Below, piece by piece: positions 12,000-22,789 of a stretch of DNA of 64,000 nt. The notes below the pieces were generated by a model. It had not been told where the DNA came from. It was given only the letters and a program-made list of their open reading frames with translations, and did no database searches. Position 1 is the stretch's first letter. Each line of letters starts with the position of its first letter. Source of the stretch: Locusta migratoria (Eukaryota; Arthropoda; Insecta; Orthoptera; Acrididae); contig CM048745.1 in assembly GCA_026315105.1 (NCBI GenBank), positions 537,802,758-537,866,757 on the forward strand, in the 5' to 3' direction. The position numbers were made by a program, and so were the translations under genes.

Positions 12000-12190
12000 G
12001 AATTTGGTCACTAGTCGCTGGCGTATTTGGACGCAGCTGCTAAATTCGCCCCGTTTAAACAGGGACAACGAACAAAGTCGCTGCTCCTAACGCGAGTTGA
12101 AGGGTGGGCTACTTTAGACGCTGGTCGCTGGCGGTTTTTGTCGCCCCGTGTCATATACGGGAGCGTCTAAAGTAGCCACCAGTCGAGTCA
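12000..12190. repeat. Small palindromic, MITE-like stretch
   Basis: A perfect 16-bp inverted repeat, GGCTACTTTAGACGCT at 12107-12122 against 12162-12177, encloses 39 bases. Similar gaatttgg/aaattcgcc pieces lie just upstream. No TSD was found. Confidence 0.4.
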
Positions 12191-12512
12191 AAATGTCGAA
12201 GGAAATTGTAAATGCTGGCGTTGTGTTTCTCGCAACAGTTTTAAAAGAACAATTAATGAACCAAAAGCAAAACTGAAAAGTAGAAAAGAATAAAAGAAAA
12301 TGGATTAGAAGGTAGATTGCGAGGAGGGATAAATATGGTGCTTCTGCGAATGTTTTGCAGATAGAGTTCTCCGTTGTATCGGGAAATCTCAAGCATGCTT
12401 GAACGTGAGTATCGTTTGCCCAGGCCTACCTAGTCTGTGGTCAGCAGACGACATGCGTGCTATTGTGCAAGGGCATCGCGCTGAAACTGTTTCACAAAAA
12501 GAAAAGAAAAGT

Positions 12513-12570
12513 TAAAATGTTTCTAATTCTATGGGATCAAACTACTGTGGTCATCAGTCCCTAGACTTAA
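12513..12570 (-). mobile_element. SINE tail fragment, family A
   Basis: Only the 3' tail is left (aaaatgtttc ... gtcatcagtccctagac). Confidence 0.6.
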
Positions 12571-13059
12571 CCCTTGATTTTTTTCTCTATCAAGGAAATT
12601 ATTTTTAATGCTGTAATACTCTTAAGTTAAATTTTCAGTGATTTTAGAAGCAAGGTTTATGCAATTATATGCACCCATTTTCATACTACAACACTGTGTA
12701 TGCTGAAAAATAAGGCTTTTTTTAAGGACTAAGTTAATTAATTTTGTGGTGCCAACTGTTGTACTAAATAAATTGATCGTTCAATAACTACATCGCAAAA
12801 TAACAACTTCTACTTACAGTTATACAGTGGAATACAAGTAACCCACAATTTCCGTGTTCTTTGAAGTTCGTAAACTGCTGCGCAGTGCAACACTCGCTTC
12901 TTAGTATTTTGATAGTGATCTTCCGTGGGTGGCAGTAATTTTGCATGATGAAATGATTGAACACTCAGATGTCGTATACATGTTCTTTCCACTGAGAAAA
13001 AATGCTTCTGAACCATCTGAGACACCGTAGAAGGTATGTACACATTTGTAGCCAGTGGG

Positions 13060-13182
13060 TCCTAATGGGTTAAAAACTATTTAAACTAAGGACAGCACTC
13101 ACAGCCATGTCCGAAGGAGGACCAAACCTCCGACACGGGAGGCCACGCGATCCGTAACGTGACGCTTCAGACCACACCGCGT
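13060..13182 (-). mobile_element. Decayed SINE, family A
   Basis: Tail aactatttaaactaaggacagcac, B-box remnant and head gtctgaagcgt (reverse) are recognisable but strongly diverged. Confidence 0.6.
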
Positions 13183-14265
13183 AAATCCTTGACAGTGGCC
13201 TTATCCGGCGAGAACTCCTCAGTATTCTTCACGTTCGCCATCTGATCACAAGTACTCTCACACCCGTATTGCAATGCAGACTTGAGCACCAGATGTAGCA
13301 GTTGTTGAAACCACCGCTATGGAAGGTCAGTTGAAAGCAAACTGGTACGGTGAAGAGAACTTTCACTGGAACATATATATTTCTTTCAGCTTTTTCTCCC
13401 CTAGTCATTGTACGTTACCTGAATAACACATTCGTCTCGGACGGTTCAACCATTCTAAGCTTGTAAAAGTATACTGCTGGCCGTGTGGCGGTGAAATGAA
13501 GATTCGAAGATACAATCAGAGCCAAACCAAGGCCAGGGAGACGTCATGTACTGACGGAGTCTGCCAAGCTTTCTGTCTGTGAGTCATCGTGCAATGAGTC
13601 ATGGAAAGACCTTGTGTTCCCCAGAGAACAACAAAAGGATGCAATGCGTAGGTTCATCCCTGCCCCTCATTGTCAATGTAGATAGCATTTCTGACCCTGC
13701 TGAAGTGTAAATGCTGCTCCAATGTGTGATCGCACTATCTGTAAACCGTGCGTTGGCCGGGTATTTATTTATTCTAGTCTTCTGTTTGTCCATCACCTCT
13801 TTTTTAATTTATTAATTTTCAATTAAAGACGCTGTTCGCAACACCTTTGTATACACATACACGCTTCAAAAACTATTGCTTACATTGTCGTGCAGTTAAA
13901 TTTCAGCACTCGACGTCACATTTCAATTTAACACGTATTTACAATATCCATATTCATCACTAAATATACCTGCCAAATTATGTCACAGGTGAGACATAGT
14001 TAGCGAGATTTTACGTCATAAACTTCTAATAACAAAACTGGTCGAAACAATTAGGGGATCAGTTGAGTTATCTACATACTGAATTAATGTCGTCGGAAAA
14101 TTAACTAAAATGGTTCGACGGTTCTGTCGGTTCTACGGAGTGGAAACAATGATATTGCGGCGACCGAGATTGTGGTAATAACAGCAAGTGGCTACAGAGG
14201 GGGGTTGGGATTGTCTGTGTTTACTCTAGGAAACGAATTACACAAGCAGTTTGGTTCAGATAGTA
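13183..14265. other. No recognisable feature
   Basis: AT-rich sequence. A short phrase, acaattaggg(g/t)atcagttgag, near 14047 recurs near 14314 at the start of the Tc1 relic and may be part of that element. Confidence 0.4.
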
Positions 14266-14613
14266 TGGTGAACAGGTAGTGCAAGGGCGACGTAGTTTAA
14301 TGCAGTGGTCAAAACAATTAGGGTATCAGTTGAGAAGGCAACGCGAAGGTCGTCTACGGGTAACATCAGCAAGAGATGACCGTTATACCGTTATTTCCGT
14401 TTAAGAGCCGTCTATACAGGAAGCTGAATGCAACTTAGCTGCAATGCTCCCTCCAGAAACAACATGACGCGCAATACCAACACAAACAGTCCGAAATCGC
14501 CTTCGAGAATGTTGCCTCTACGCACGGAAGCCTACGGCGTGAGTCCCATTATACCACGACACAGTAATTGGGCGGAGGAACAACGGGATTGGAATCGTAA
14601 CGAATGGAGCAGA

Positions 14614-15405
14614 TAATGTGTTCTTTAAATCGCGTGTGGAAATTTCGTCTAGTATGGCCAATGTAGAAGTTATTACAATCAGCACAAGTGATTTTATATA
14701 CCTCTGGGCTATTGCTATAAATTATTTAGACCTCACGATTAGTAAAAAAAGATGGCTTCCACATATTTGATATTTACAGATAACCTACCACCACAGACAA
14801 TATTATAAATGCAAATTCGTGTCACCCCATATCACAAAAACTTGCTTATTTTCGTTCTATGACCAACAGATTTACCATTACAAGCAATTTTGACCCTAAC
14901 ATTGTCACCAAATTGTTCAACAAATACACGGCATCTAAACCCAACACTATACACAGTGAAATTTATCTTACCAAAGAAACAACAACCAAAAAGAAAAGAA
15001 AATACGTACCAGCTGTTTATTTGGGCCCAATATCCGACAAAATAAACACATTATTCAGATCTACAAATGTACGTTTTGCTTTCCGAACCATGAATAATCT
15101 TAAACTCAAATTACGTTGAGGTAACACAAGAATTCCCATATGCAATTACCCAGGGGTATATAAAATCACTTGTGCTGATTTTGATAACTTCTACATTGGC
15201 CAAACACGCGGTTCAGAAAACAACCAATCAAAATTTTTTCTACACCTAAAAAAATGTTCAAATGTTTGTAGAACTTATGGGACGTAACTACGGGGTCATC
15301 AGTCCCTAAGCTTACAAACTACTTATGAACTAGCTAAGACTGTAGTGGCCGTGCAGACTGGAGCGCCTCAGTCCCCTCGGCCACCGCGGCCGGCTACACC
15401 TAAAA
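14614..15405 (+). mobile_element. Penelope-like element fragment inserted in Tc1
   Basis: The insertion encodes the end of a PLE reverse transcriptase (LDLTISKK-type strand, DNIINANSCHP) and an 86-codon frame 14859-15119 ending in RFAFRTMNNLKLKLR. Just downstream comes the GIY-YIG start GVYKITCADFDNFYIGQT. PLEs are retroelements that use a GIY-YIG endonuclease. The first part (about 14643-14704) is an inverted copy of the GIY-YIG segment at 15152-15216, a 5' arrangement seen in PLE insertions. The element is bounded by the Tc1 TSD and is itself interrupted by a SINE. Confidence 0.85.
15252..15393 (-). mobile_element. SINE, family A, with internal deletion
   Basis: The tail and A-box head (ccctcggccaccgcggcc) are present, but the B box and about 55 bases between are gone. 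The exact TSD CTACACCTAAAA lies at 15240-15251 and 15394-15405. The deletion removes the Pol III B box, so this copy cannot be transcribed in the usual way. Confidence 0.93.
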
Positions 15406-16114
15406 GAATGGAGCTGAGTTCTGGTAACAGATGAGCCAAGATTTTGTGTTTAGTCGGACAGTCGTCGTTGTCTCATCTGGAGGAACGTGGGACTCGGCAC
15501 AATCCTCCTTATGCGCAGGGAACATCACAATATCATGGTGGCGGACGAATGGTGTGACAGGAGTCAGTACTGGCGGACGTACGGACCTCTATGCCGTCCA
15601 GAATGGCGCTTTGACTGCTCAGAGATATAGAGACGAGATTCTTCGTTCTTTTGTTGGACCCTACGCTGATGCCATAGGAGATGGGTTCCTTCTGGTATAC
15701 GATAACGCTCGTGACCACGGAGCTGCACTTGTGAAAAAACATGCTTGAAGCTGAGGGAAATAAACGAATGGATTTCCAGCTTGTTCACTGGGATTAAACC
15801 CGATTGAGCATGTCTGTGATACACTTTGCAGGCGCATTGCAGCCGAACCAGCACCTCCCACAACAGAGCTGGATATTGCACTCATGGAAGAATGGCCAAA
15901 TATCCCTCAAGATCTGATTGATAATCTCATACTGTACATGCCACGCAGGTGTGCAATTCTATTGGGTGTCCTGCGTGATCAGACACCATGTGAAAACTAG
16001 AATTACTTTTCACTATTATAGTCGCCCAATAGTGCTCGAAGTAAGTGCCATGTAAACCGCAAATGAATTCTGACAGCAAAATATCATACTGTATCATACG
16101 CAAATTACAATTGC

Positions 16115-16995
16115 AACCAATGTTGTTGTTGTTGTGGTTTTCAATCCACAGACTGGTTTGATGCAGCTCTCCACGCTACCCTGACCTATGCGAGTCTCTT
16201 CATCTGAGAATACGTACGGCAACCTATATCCTTTTGAGTCTGCTCACTATTTTCGTCCCTCGGTCTCCCTCTACGATTTTTTCCCCACACGCTTCCTTCT
16301 AATGCTAAGTTGACAATTCCTCGAGGTCTCAGTATGTGTCCTACCAATCTATCCCTTCTCTTAGTCAGTATATGCCAGAAACTCCTTTTCTCCCCGATTC
16401 GGTTAAGCACCTCCTCATTAGTTACGTGATCTACCCATCTAATTTTCATCATTCGTCTGTAGCACCACATTTCAAAAGCTTCTATCATCTTTTTATCTGA
16501 ACTCCTTATCGTCCACGTTTCACCCCCATTCAATGCTACACTCCAGAGAAATGCTTTCAGAAAGGACTTCCTAACATTTAAATTAATATTGGATGTTAAC
16601 AGGTTTCGCTTCTTTAGAAACGCTTTTCTTCCCATAGCCATTCTGCATTTTATATCTTTACTTCGGCCATCAGAAATTATCTTGCTACCCAAACAACAAA
16701 ATTCATCTACTACTTTTATTGTCTCATTATCTAATCTAATTCCTTCAGCATCGCCTGATTTTCTGACATTGCATTCCATTACCTTCGTTTTACTCTTGTT
16801 AATGTTCATCTTATATCTTCCTTTCAAGACACGGTCCATCTCATTCAATTGCTCTTCCAGATCTTTTGCGGTCTCTGACAGAATTACTGTGTCATCGGCA
16901 AACCGCAATGTTTTTATTTCTTCTCGCTGCACTTTAATGCTCTCTCCAAATTACTCCTTCCATTCCTTCACTGCCCGCTCAACCAATATCTGAAT
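16115..16995 (-). mobile_element. RTE-type LINE, 3' part with open reading frame
   Basis: The 248-codon frame (16186-16932) starts within the RT core at LRFADDTVILSE (catalytic FADD). It continues with MNINKSKTKVMEC, SDIKCRMAMG-type, FLWSVALNGGETWTIR, FEMWCYRRMMKIRW and VGHILRPRGIVNLALEGSVW, all RTE-clade landmarks. It is open to a stop at the 3' end and is followed on the minus strand by a (CAA)n-type tail (16120-16135). The part 5' of the FADD box is missing. Close relatives lie at 31010-31551 and 40425-41035, both 5'-truncated with the same tail, showing one active family. Confidence 0.93.
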
Positions 16996-17252
16996 AAAAT
17001 ACGTTACCATATGCATATTGTGTGATATTTCACCCGATTCTTTAATTGTTTAGAGCTGTGTAGTGCTTCGTTCTTTTACAGTACTTGAAAATGGGATAAA
17101 GTAGTGCCGAAACATGTCGTATTGACAAAAACGTACATGTAATTGAGAACTGGTACGTCATTTCCCTCAATAATTACGAGTTAATGTTGACAATGACAGG
17201 GGGTGAGGATACGCCGTGTAATATGTGTGTAGATTGAGGGGTAACGCTCTCG

Positions 17253-17452
17253 CCGGCCGCGGTGGCCGAGGGGACTAAGGCGCTCCAGTCATGGTCTGCA
17301 CGGCCTCTACTGTCGGGGTTTCGAATCCCCCCTCGGGCATGGATATTTGTGCCGTCCTAGTTCGTAAGTAGTTCATAGGTAGTTTGTAAGTTTAGGGACT
17401 GATGACCCCGTAGTTAAGTCCCATAGACTATACAAACATTTGAACATTTTTT
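17253..17452 (+). mobile_element. Full-length SINE, family A, with TSD
   Basis: A box TGGCCGAGGGG and B box variant GTTTCGAATCC. The TSD is GGTAACGCT(C/T)TCG at about 17240-17252 and 17453-17465. Confidence 0.92.
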
Positions 17453-17904
17453 GGTAACGCTTTCGGCAGCTGTAGAGCGGGTGAGCAGTGATGAGTCGTG
17501 GTGTGATGTGGGGCCCGCATTGGAGCGCGCGGAATAATGCATGAGGATGCGCAGGTGGAAGCTCGCCAACCCTCGCCACGGCCACGGACAGGCCTGCCGA
17601 ATCCAGCAGCGCCGCAGCACCGCCTCCCAGGCCCTCCTGCACGCTTACTCATCTCCTCTCTGCATTTGTCTCACTCTCCCATCACCCGCAGTGCGCGCGA
17701 AGGTTTAGCTATCACCAAGAAAAAAAGGCACTGACGTATTTTACTGCCCACTTTAAATTCGTAGTTTTATCATTTTTTGCAAACATTTCGGACAAAAAAA
17801 ATAATGTAAATAATAAAAAATTATAGTGATGTGATTACGACTGTACTATTGTGATAATATCTATGCGCCCAATTTGTAACCCTATTAGGAAAAAAGGAGA
17901 AAAA
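17453..17904. other. GC-rich block, then AT-rich spacer
   Basis: Bases 17470-17700 are GC-rich with overlapping frames on both strands that have no domain. The rest is AT-rich. Confidence 0.35.
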
Positions 17905-17966
17905 ATATTTGGAAGTGGCGGGTCTCGAACCAGTGACCGTGTGCATCATAATCCAACACGCTGTCC

Positions 17967-18023
<57 letters not shown>

Positions 18024-18165
18024 ATCTTATTTTTGCGGTCGTTGTTTCAGTTCTTTCTTGTTTGTTCGTTTTATATATATATATATATATTTGGCTCAGC
18101 TTTTTTTATTGCAGAAGGCGTTTAGCCCCCTGATCGGGCGCGCTGAGCCACGGCGTCCGGCAATA
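17905..18165 (-). mobile_element. tRNA-derived SINE, family D, split by a poly-T/TA tract
   Basis: On the minus strand, an A-box-like TGGCTCAGCGC (about 18150) and a B box GGTTCGAGACC (about 17920) flank a 49-base T run (17970-18018) and a TA run (18072-18091). Confidence 0.55.
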
Positions 18166-18439
18166 CACTACAGCGAACAGTTACGAAATTCGTCCTTTAT
18201 TTTCTTACTATTGATGGAAGTTGATAACTGATACCAATATGGCATTTTTATACACTAGATTATCATATACCGTACGAAGAACGACGTGTTTTTGTTAATT
18301 CTTCACTGCGCCGTTGCTTTGAAATACCAACGTGTAAGTTATAATGAGAGAACCATCAAATACGCAACGCAAGATGGTGTATGCCAGAGAGGGTTCTGGG
18401 CGTGGAATGTCACGTGACATTGCGAACGGCGGGTTTTCG

Positions 18440-19200
18440 TAAAATCAATGGACGGTGTCAAATCGCCGTTATTTCTGCAAATATCTCTCAACCGATATGA
18501 GATATGAAGAAAACATAAGAGAGCAAAGTTGTAGAAAATTGACTTCTCTACAAATTCGGTTATTCAATTTTCGTGTCAGATGAACGGTTCGTTTGCAATT
18601 ACAATTATATTACAAAAGGCTTTTTTTAGTATTACTGCCAATTTTTTGTCCGAAAAATTTGAAAAAGGGAGGTTCTGGTCTCTAGCGGCCTACAATTATG
18701 TCTGTAATATTTGGAGCTGATCGGGTGAGCCGGCCACGGTGGCCTAGGAGACTGAGGCGCTCCAGTCACGGTCTGCACGGCCAATACGGTTGGGGGTTCG
18801 AATCCCCCCTCGGGCATGGATATTTGTGCCGTCTTTAGTCTTAGTTAGTTCATAAGTAGTTTGTAAGTTTAGGGACTGATGACCCCGTAGTTAAGTCCCA
18901 TAGACTATACAAACATTTGAACATTTGATCGGGTGAACGGTTCGTCTTAAAAAATTGGGAACACGTTACGGACAGACAGACGGACAGACTGACAGACAGA
19001 CATTACAAAATCGCCGTTATTTTTTCAAATATCTCTGAAACAATACTGGATATGAATAAAAAAAACCATAATAGAGCAAAGTTGTAGACAATTTTCTCCC
19101 TACAAATGCGGTTATTCAGTTTTCGTGTCAGATGAATGGTTAAGCCGTTATTTTCATTTAAATTTCGAGCTGTCATAAAACGATCGCAAAGGCCCAATTT
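18440..19200. repeat. Two direct copies of an unclassified repeat around a SINE
   Basis: A roughly 190-base sequence with aaatcgccgttatt, gagcaaagttgtaga and ttttcgtgtcagatgaa occurs at about 18455-18640 and again at about 19008-19190. A (gacagaca)n stretch lies before the second copy. I do not recognise the family. Confidence 0.6.
18729..18925 (+). mobile_element. Full-length SINE, family A, with 11-bp TSD
   Basis: A- and B-box regions are intact (GGTTCGAATCC). The exact direct repeat TGATCGGGTGA lies at 18718-18728 and 18926-18936. Confidence 0.94.
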
Positions 19201-19689
19201 TAGTGTTACTACCCTAACCTAAAGTGGGCCAAAATGAAGTGACGTAATTAATGTGCGGGCACAAATGTGGTGCACACTGAAGTAGCCGCGACCGGTAGGG
19301 CAGCCAGACCAAAACGACGCATTTCGTCTCCACTTTACCCATGAAAGGCGCCATTTTCTGTCGTCTCCCCCACGGGTTCTGTGGCGCTACAGATACTGTG
19401 TCTAGCCAGGACTGCAGCCGTATACCTGAAACAAATAAAAACCTCAATTACCTAACGCTGCTTTTTCTGTGTGGTAGCTAGAAGTTTGACTGTCCCTCGT
19501 AAAAGCATTCACCAGGCCCGAGATTTGTTTGAACACCATTTAATGTGTAACTTGGTATTTCACGATTTGACCCTACTTGCGGCAGTAGTTCGTTGGAAGG
19601 CAGGGACCGGATGATTGAAACGGGTTACATATGGCAGAAATTTGTATGTTTACCTTCACAACCTCTGACAATGAACTATGTCCCATAGT
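19201..19689. other. No recognisable feature
   Basis: Mixed composition with short frames only. No motif found. Confidence 0.45.
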
Positions 19690-20215
19690 TACCTTAATGT
19701 CCCTCGAAATAGTCACCTGCCACAACTACGCACTGCTGAGCTCTGGGATACACATCCTGGAAACTTTGCACGAAGTCTTTCTTTGCGATGGCGTTGAAAA
19801 GCCTCGTCATGTTTCGTTGGATTTCAGGAACATCGACAAATCTTCTTCCTGTCAAAGTGAGTTTGAGTTGAGGGAATAGGAAGAAGTCTGGAGGATTGAG
19901 ATCCGGCGAGTATGGTGGGTGATCAAGTTGCACGACAACGCTCGCCCACACACAGCCAATATCGTCAAACAGTTCGTGGCAAAAAAAGGGGGTGGTGCAA
20001 CTTGAATGTCCACCATACTCGCATCTCAATCCTCCAGACTTCTTCCTGTTCGCTCGATTCAATCGCGCTTTGAAAGGAAACAGATTTAACGATATTTCTG
20101 ACATCCAACGAAACGTGGTGCGGTTTTTCAACGCCTTATCAAGGATGACTTCGTGCAAAGTTTCCAGAACTCAGCGGTGCATAGTTATGGGAGGTGACAA
20201 TTTCTAAGGACAGAA
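19690..20215. pseudogene. Two mariner transposase 3' ends joined head to head
   Basis: The minus frame 19694-20158 encodes VQLDHPPYSPDLNPPDFFLF and ends GDYFEGH. The plus strand from about 19928 encodes LHDNARPHTANIVKQFVA, then ECPPY, NPPDFFLF and a tail ending VMGGDNF. Both are the C-terminal catalytic part of a mariner transposase. The shared centre is gtgatcaagttgcacgacaa near 19920-19945. The 5' halves are missing in both, so neither is functional. Confidence 0.88.
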
Positions 20216-20622
20216 AGGCTACTGTAGATCATAATTCATATACGTTAATATTACAGGGCTATTCACCGAACTTTGTTGTCGGAGGTTGTACGACAGTCAG
20301 TGAATTTATAACATATTCTAAGAATTTGAACAGAATGTTCTTTACACTAAGGTGATGAAATTTATGGGATACCGGTATGCGAAAATACAGATGATCGCGT
20401 ACACAGGCGGCTCTTGGCAGGGCTGTTATTTCTACTCCGGTGACCCGTGTGAAAAGGTTCCCGACGGGATTATGGCGTCACAACCAGAATGAACACACCT
20501 TGAACGCGGAATGGTAGTTAGTCATTACTTTCTTTGTCTCCCGTCGATGTATTACAGTCTACTCTGGCGGCACGCTTGTCTTCTCCTTTCCCGTTGTGTG
20601 TCACACTGCTGGACTACCTGAC

Positions 20623-20800
20623 GTGCACCTGAGTGGCTGAGCGAATTGAGGCGCTATTCTCCGATGCGCGAGGCCGTTACCTGTCGGGGGTTTTAATCTT
20701 CCCTCGGGCATGGATGTTTGTGTTGTCTTTAGTATAAGTTAGTTTATAAGTAGTTCGTAAGTTCAATTATGTCCCATCAGCTTAACAAACATTTGAACAT
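20623..20800 (+). mobile_element. Decayed SINE, family A
   Basis: A-box-like GAGTGGCTGAGCG, altered B box (ggttttaatctt) and the standard tail ttaacaaacatttgaacat. Confidence 0.8.
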
Positions 20801-22155
20801 ACTTGATATGGTAGGGGAGGTGAGGAAGTGGTAAGGTACAGAGCCTAAATAAACTGTTATAAAATATAGCCAATTTATTACAGGAATTATTTACCTAAAA
20901 CAAAACTTGGTTACTAAACACATATCTCATGTCACAGAATTTTCACCAACAATCAAATATCAACAGAGAATGTACCTTTACTACCGACAACCCTTAACAA
21001 AATGAAAGCAATGAATTAATAACAGTAAACTTAGCCTTGCTCAGGCGGTACTTGAAAGCAAACAAATCAGTCAGGTTTTGTCAGAAGGCATTACGTAATT
21101 ACATAGTATTATTCAACTTGAGAGGTTGGTTTTAATTGAGTCATCATCACAGGAGCTACATTTTACACCCTCCCGACGCACTGCCATCCAACAGTAAGAC
21201 ATTGCCCCTTTTCTGGGCCTCAAATGTTTTGCCACTTATATTTAGTTACAAGGCACAAGGAACCAACTTGGATGAAACACCTGAAACACAGGAACTGTTA
21301 TCACACATACACAGAAAACATAAGGTTAGCCGCCTATAGGCCAAACATCATGTAATTGAAACAATCGCAGCAAAATGTGACATGACATGTTAGCAGCGCA
21401 AGTCTCTCAACGGGACGGCTATACACAGGCATCAAACCATTTCCGTCCGTAGGGAGCACAGACAGCACAATAAGTGACACAATCCTTGTACATCCCGAAG
21501 TTTCGGAACAGTTTGGCCACAATTGGTTGACCTTTCCTCACGTTGGCTCCTCTAGTTAAGGTTTATCCACAACACCAGCTGTCCCTGAGAGCTGACTAGA
21601 CTTTTCAGATCATTTCCGCGTCGAGCACACACACGTGCCCTCGTGTATAACTCCGATCATGATCGTTGGTTGTGGACACTTCACTCACTCCGTCGCCACC
21701 GTCCAAACGTTCCTGTTCACCCGCTCTGACTTCTTCGCCCCAGGAAAAACCGCGCCGCCACTTACGCCCTCTGGCCTTTAGGTCGAATTCGCTCTCGATA
21801 CCTAAAGCCGGTATCACGCTCAGATGGTTGTCGCCGGCCAGCCGGTACGAGACACTGATCTGCGTGCCCTCTGGTAACAGGAGCAGGGCCCCATGGTCCA
21901 GTGAGCACAGGACAGCGAGACCTGTGCATTATGCACTCTCCAGCGCCGGCGCTTTTTGTGCGCGTCCCCAATCGGCTGTGACGTCTGGCGGGGACAGGTC
22001 CCCTAGCACTGCCCTGTGGATCGCCGGAGGCTGCCCTTTTTTTGAGCTGCTGACAGTGCCCTTGCCGTCTCGAGATGGCTGCGGATTGGGAGCCAGTCTC
22101 CAAGATAAAACTATCCAGTACTGCTACGAGACTGAATCAACATATTTGTAAACAA
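20801..22155. other. No gene recognised; GC-rich in the second half
   Basis: Frames at 21136-21339 and 21666-22151 show no domain and overlap others on the opposite strand. Bases 21700-22100 are GC-rich. It may hold an old repeat, but I found no borders. Confidence 0.35.
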
Positions 22156-22159
22156 TAAC

Positions 22160-22355
22160 GGGCGCTGTCAATAACATTCTTCTGGGTATGAGACCGCGTC
22201 GTCATTTTTATAAAATCTACCGACGTTTCGGTCACTGTTGCATGTCAGACGCAGACCCTGTTGAAGACCGCTTGCAACAGTGGCCGAAACGTCGGTAGAT
22301 TTTATATAAATGACGACACGGTCTCAAACCCAGAAGGATTTTATTGACAGTGACA
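22160..22355. repeat. Foldback element
   Basis: Arms at about 22175-22248 and 22275-22350 are inverted copies sharing gacgacac/gtgtcgtc-type ends and a ctaccgacgtttcgg / ccgaaacgtcggtag core. The layout matches the other foldbacks, but its TTGAAGA lacks the first C of the motif. Confidence 0.75.
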
Positions 22356-22599
22356 ACGGCCTCGAAAGCCTATGTTTGCATGTACGGGCTGATTCCGTGA
22401 TGGCGTTACAAACTATAAGGTAAATGGATCAATCTGAGGTCCGCAAACAACCGACTTGAAAGTTAGGCTGCAAACCAAAATCGTTCTGGTACCTCTGTCA
22501 GTGGGTTCTAAGATTATACTGTAGGAAAACATCGGAAATGGTACCATCGTCACTTTTCACTGGTGGCTCGTGAAACCATGCAACAAACATTACCTGAAA

Positions 22600-22700
22600 A
22601 TTGATTTTCTTTATTTACGACATTGATCAAAATTTTTTAGTCATTAGACAACCGGTTTCAGTCAGTTATGACCATCTTCAGATTTGTTATTTCCATAACA
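22600..22700 (-). repeat. Single arm of a foldback-type terminal repeat
   Basis: The minus strand carries CTGAAGA, hairpin GGTCA/TGACT and GAAACC at 22656-22681, preceded by sequence like the other foldback arms. No partner arm was found nearby. Confidence 0.5.
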
Positions 22701-22789
22701 GATCTTAATACATTGTGGTATTATCGTCACAGCATAAACGTAACATCAGCAGAGCTTCGACATGTATTATTAAGATACCGCGTGGTTAT

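Larger units (their letters stand above)
14266..16035 (+). pseudogene. Tc1-type transposase relic, interrupted at 14614-15405
   Basis: The 5' part (14266-14613) encodes the DNA-binding half, with GRLRVTSARDDRYT, TVRNRLRECCLYARKP and a DWNRNEWS end. The 3' part (15406-16035) picks up at VLVTDEPRF (frame 1) and GGRTDLYAVQNGALTAQRY, with GDGFLLVYDNARDHGA, IKPD and a degenerate tail. The order and the DE and DNAR-H motifs are those of Tc1 transposases (usual length about 340 residues). Stops and frameshifts make it dead. The break sits at the duplicated 12-mer GAATGGAGC(A/T)GA (14602-14613, 15406-15417), so the intervening 792 bp is a later insertion. Confidence 0.88.

Noticed and set aside
15431..15748. 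Independent host gene
   Set aside because: It is the C-terminal half of a Tc1 transposase whose N-terminal half lies at 14266-14613.
17253..17340. tRNA-Leu/Ser gene
   Set aside because: A and B boxes are good and a cloverleaf-like head can be drawn, but the acceptor stem does not close, a roughly 110-base tail follows, and many copies with TSDs are present. It is a SINE head.
17470..17740. Arg/Pro/Ala-rich open frames in GC-rich blocks as genes
   Set aside because: Frames are open on both strands at once because stops are rare in GC-rich DNA. No domain, start context or splice sites support a gene. The same holds for 11671-11982, 25065-25250, 32652-33075 and 49674-49913.
22262..22296. Further hammerhead-like core in the 22.2-kb foldback
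   Set aside because: The motif reads TTGAAGA, lacking the essential C, and the putative stem II does not pair. Not counted with the others.
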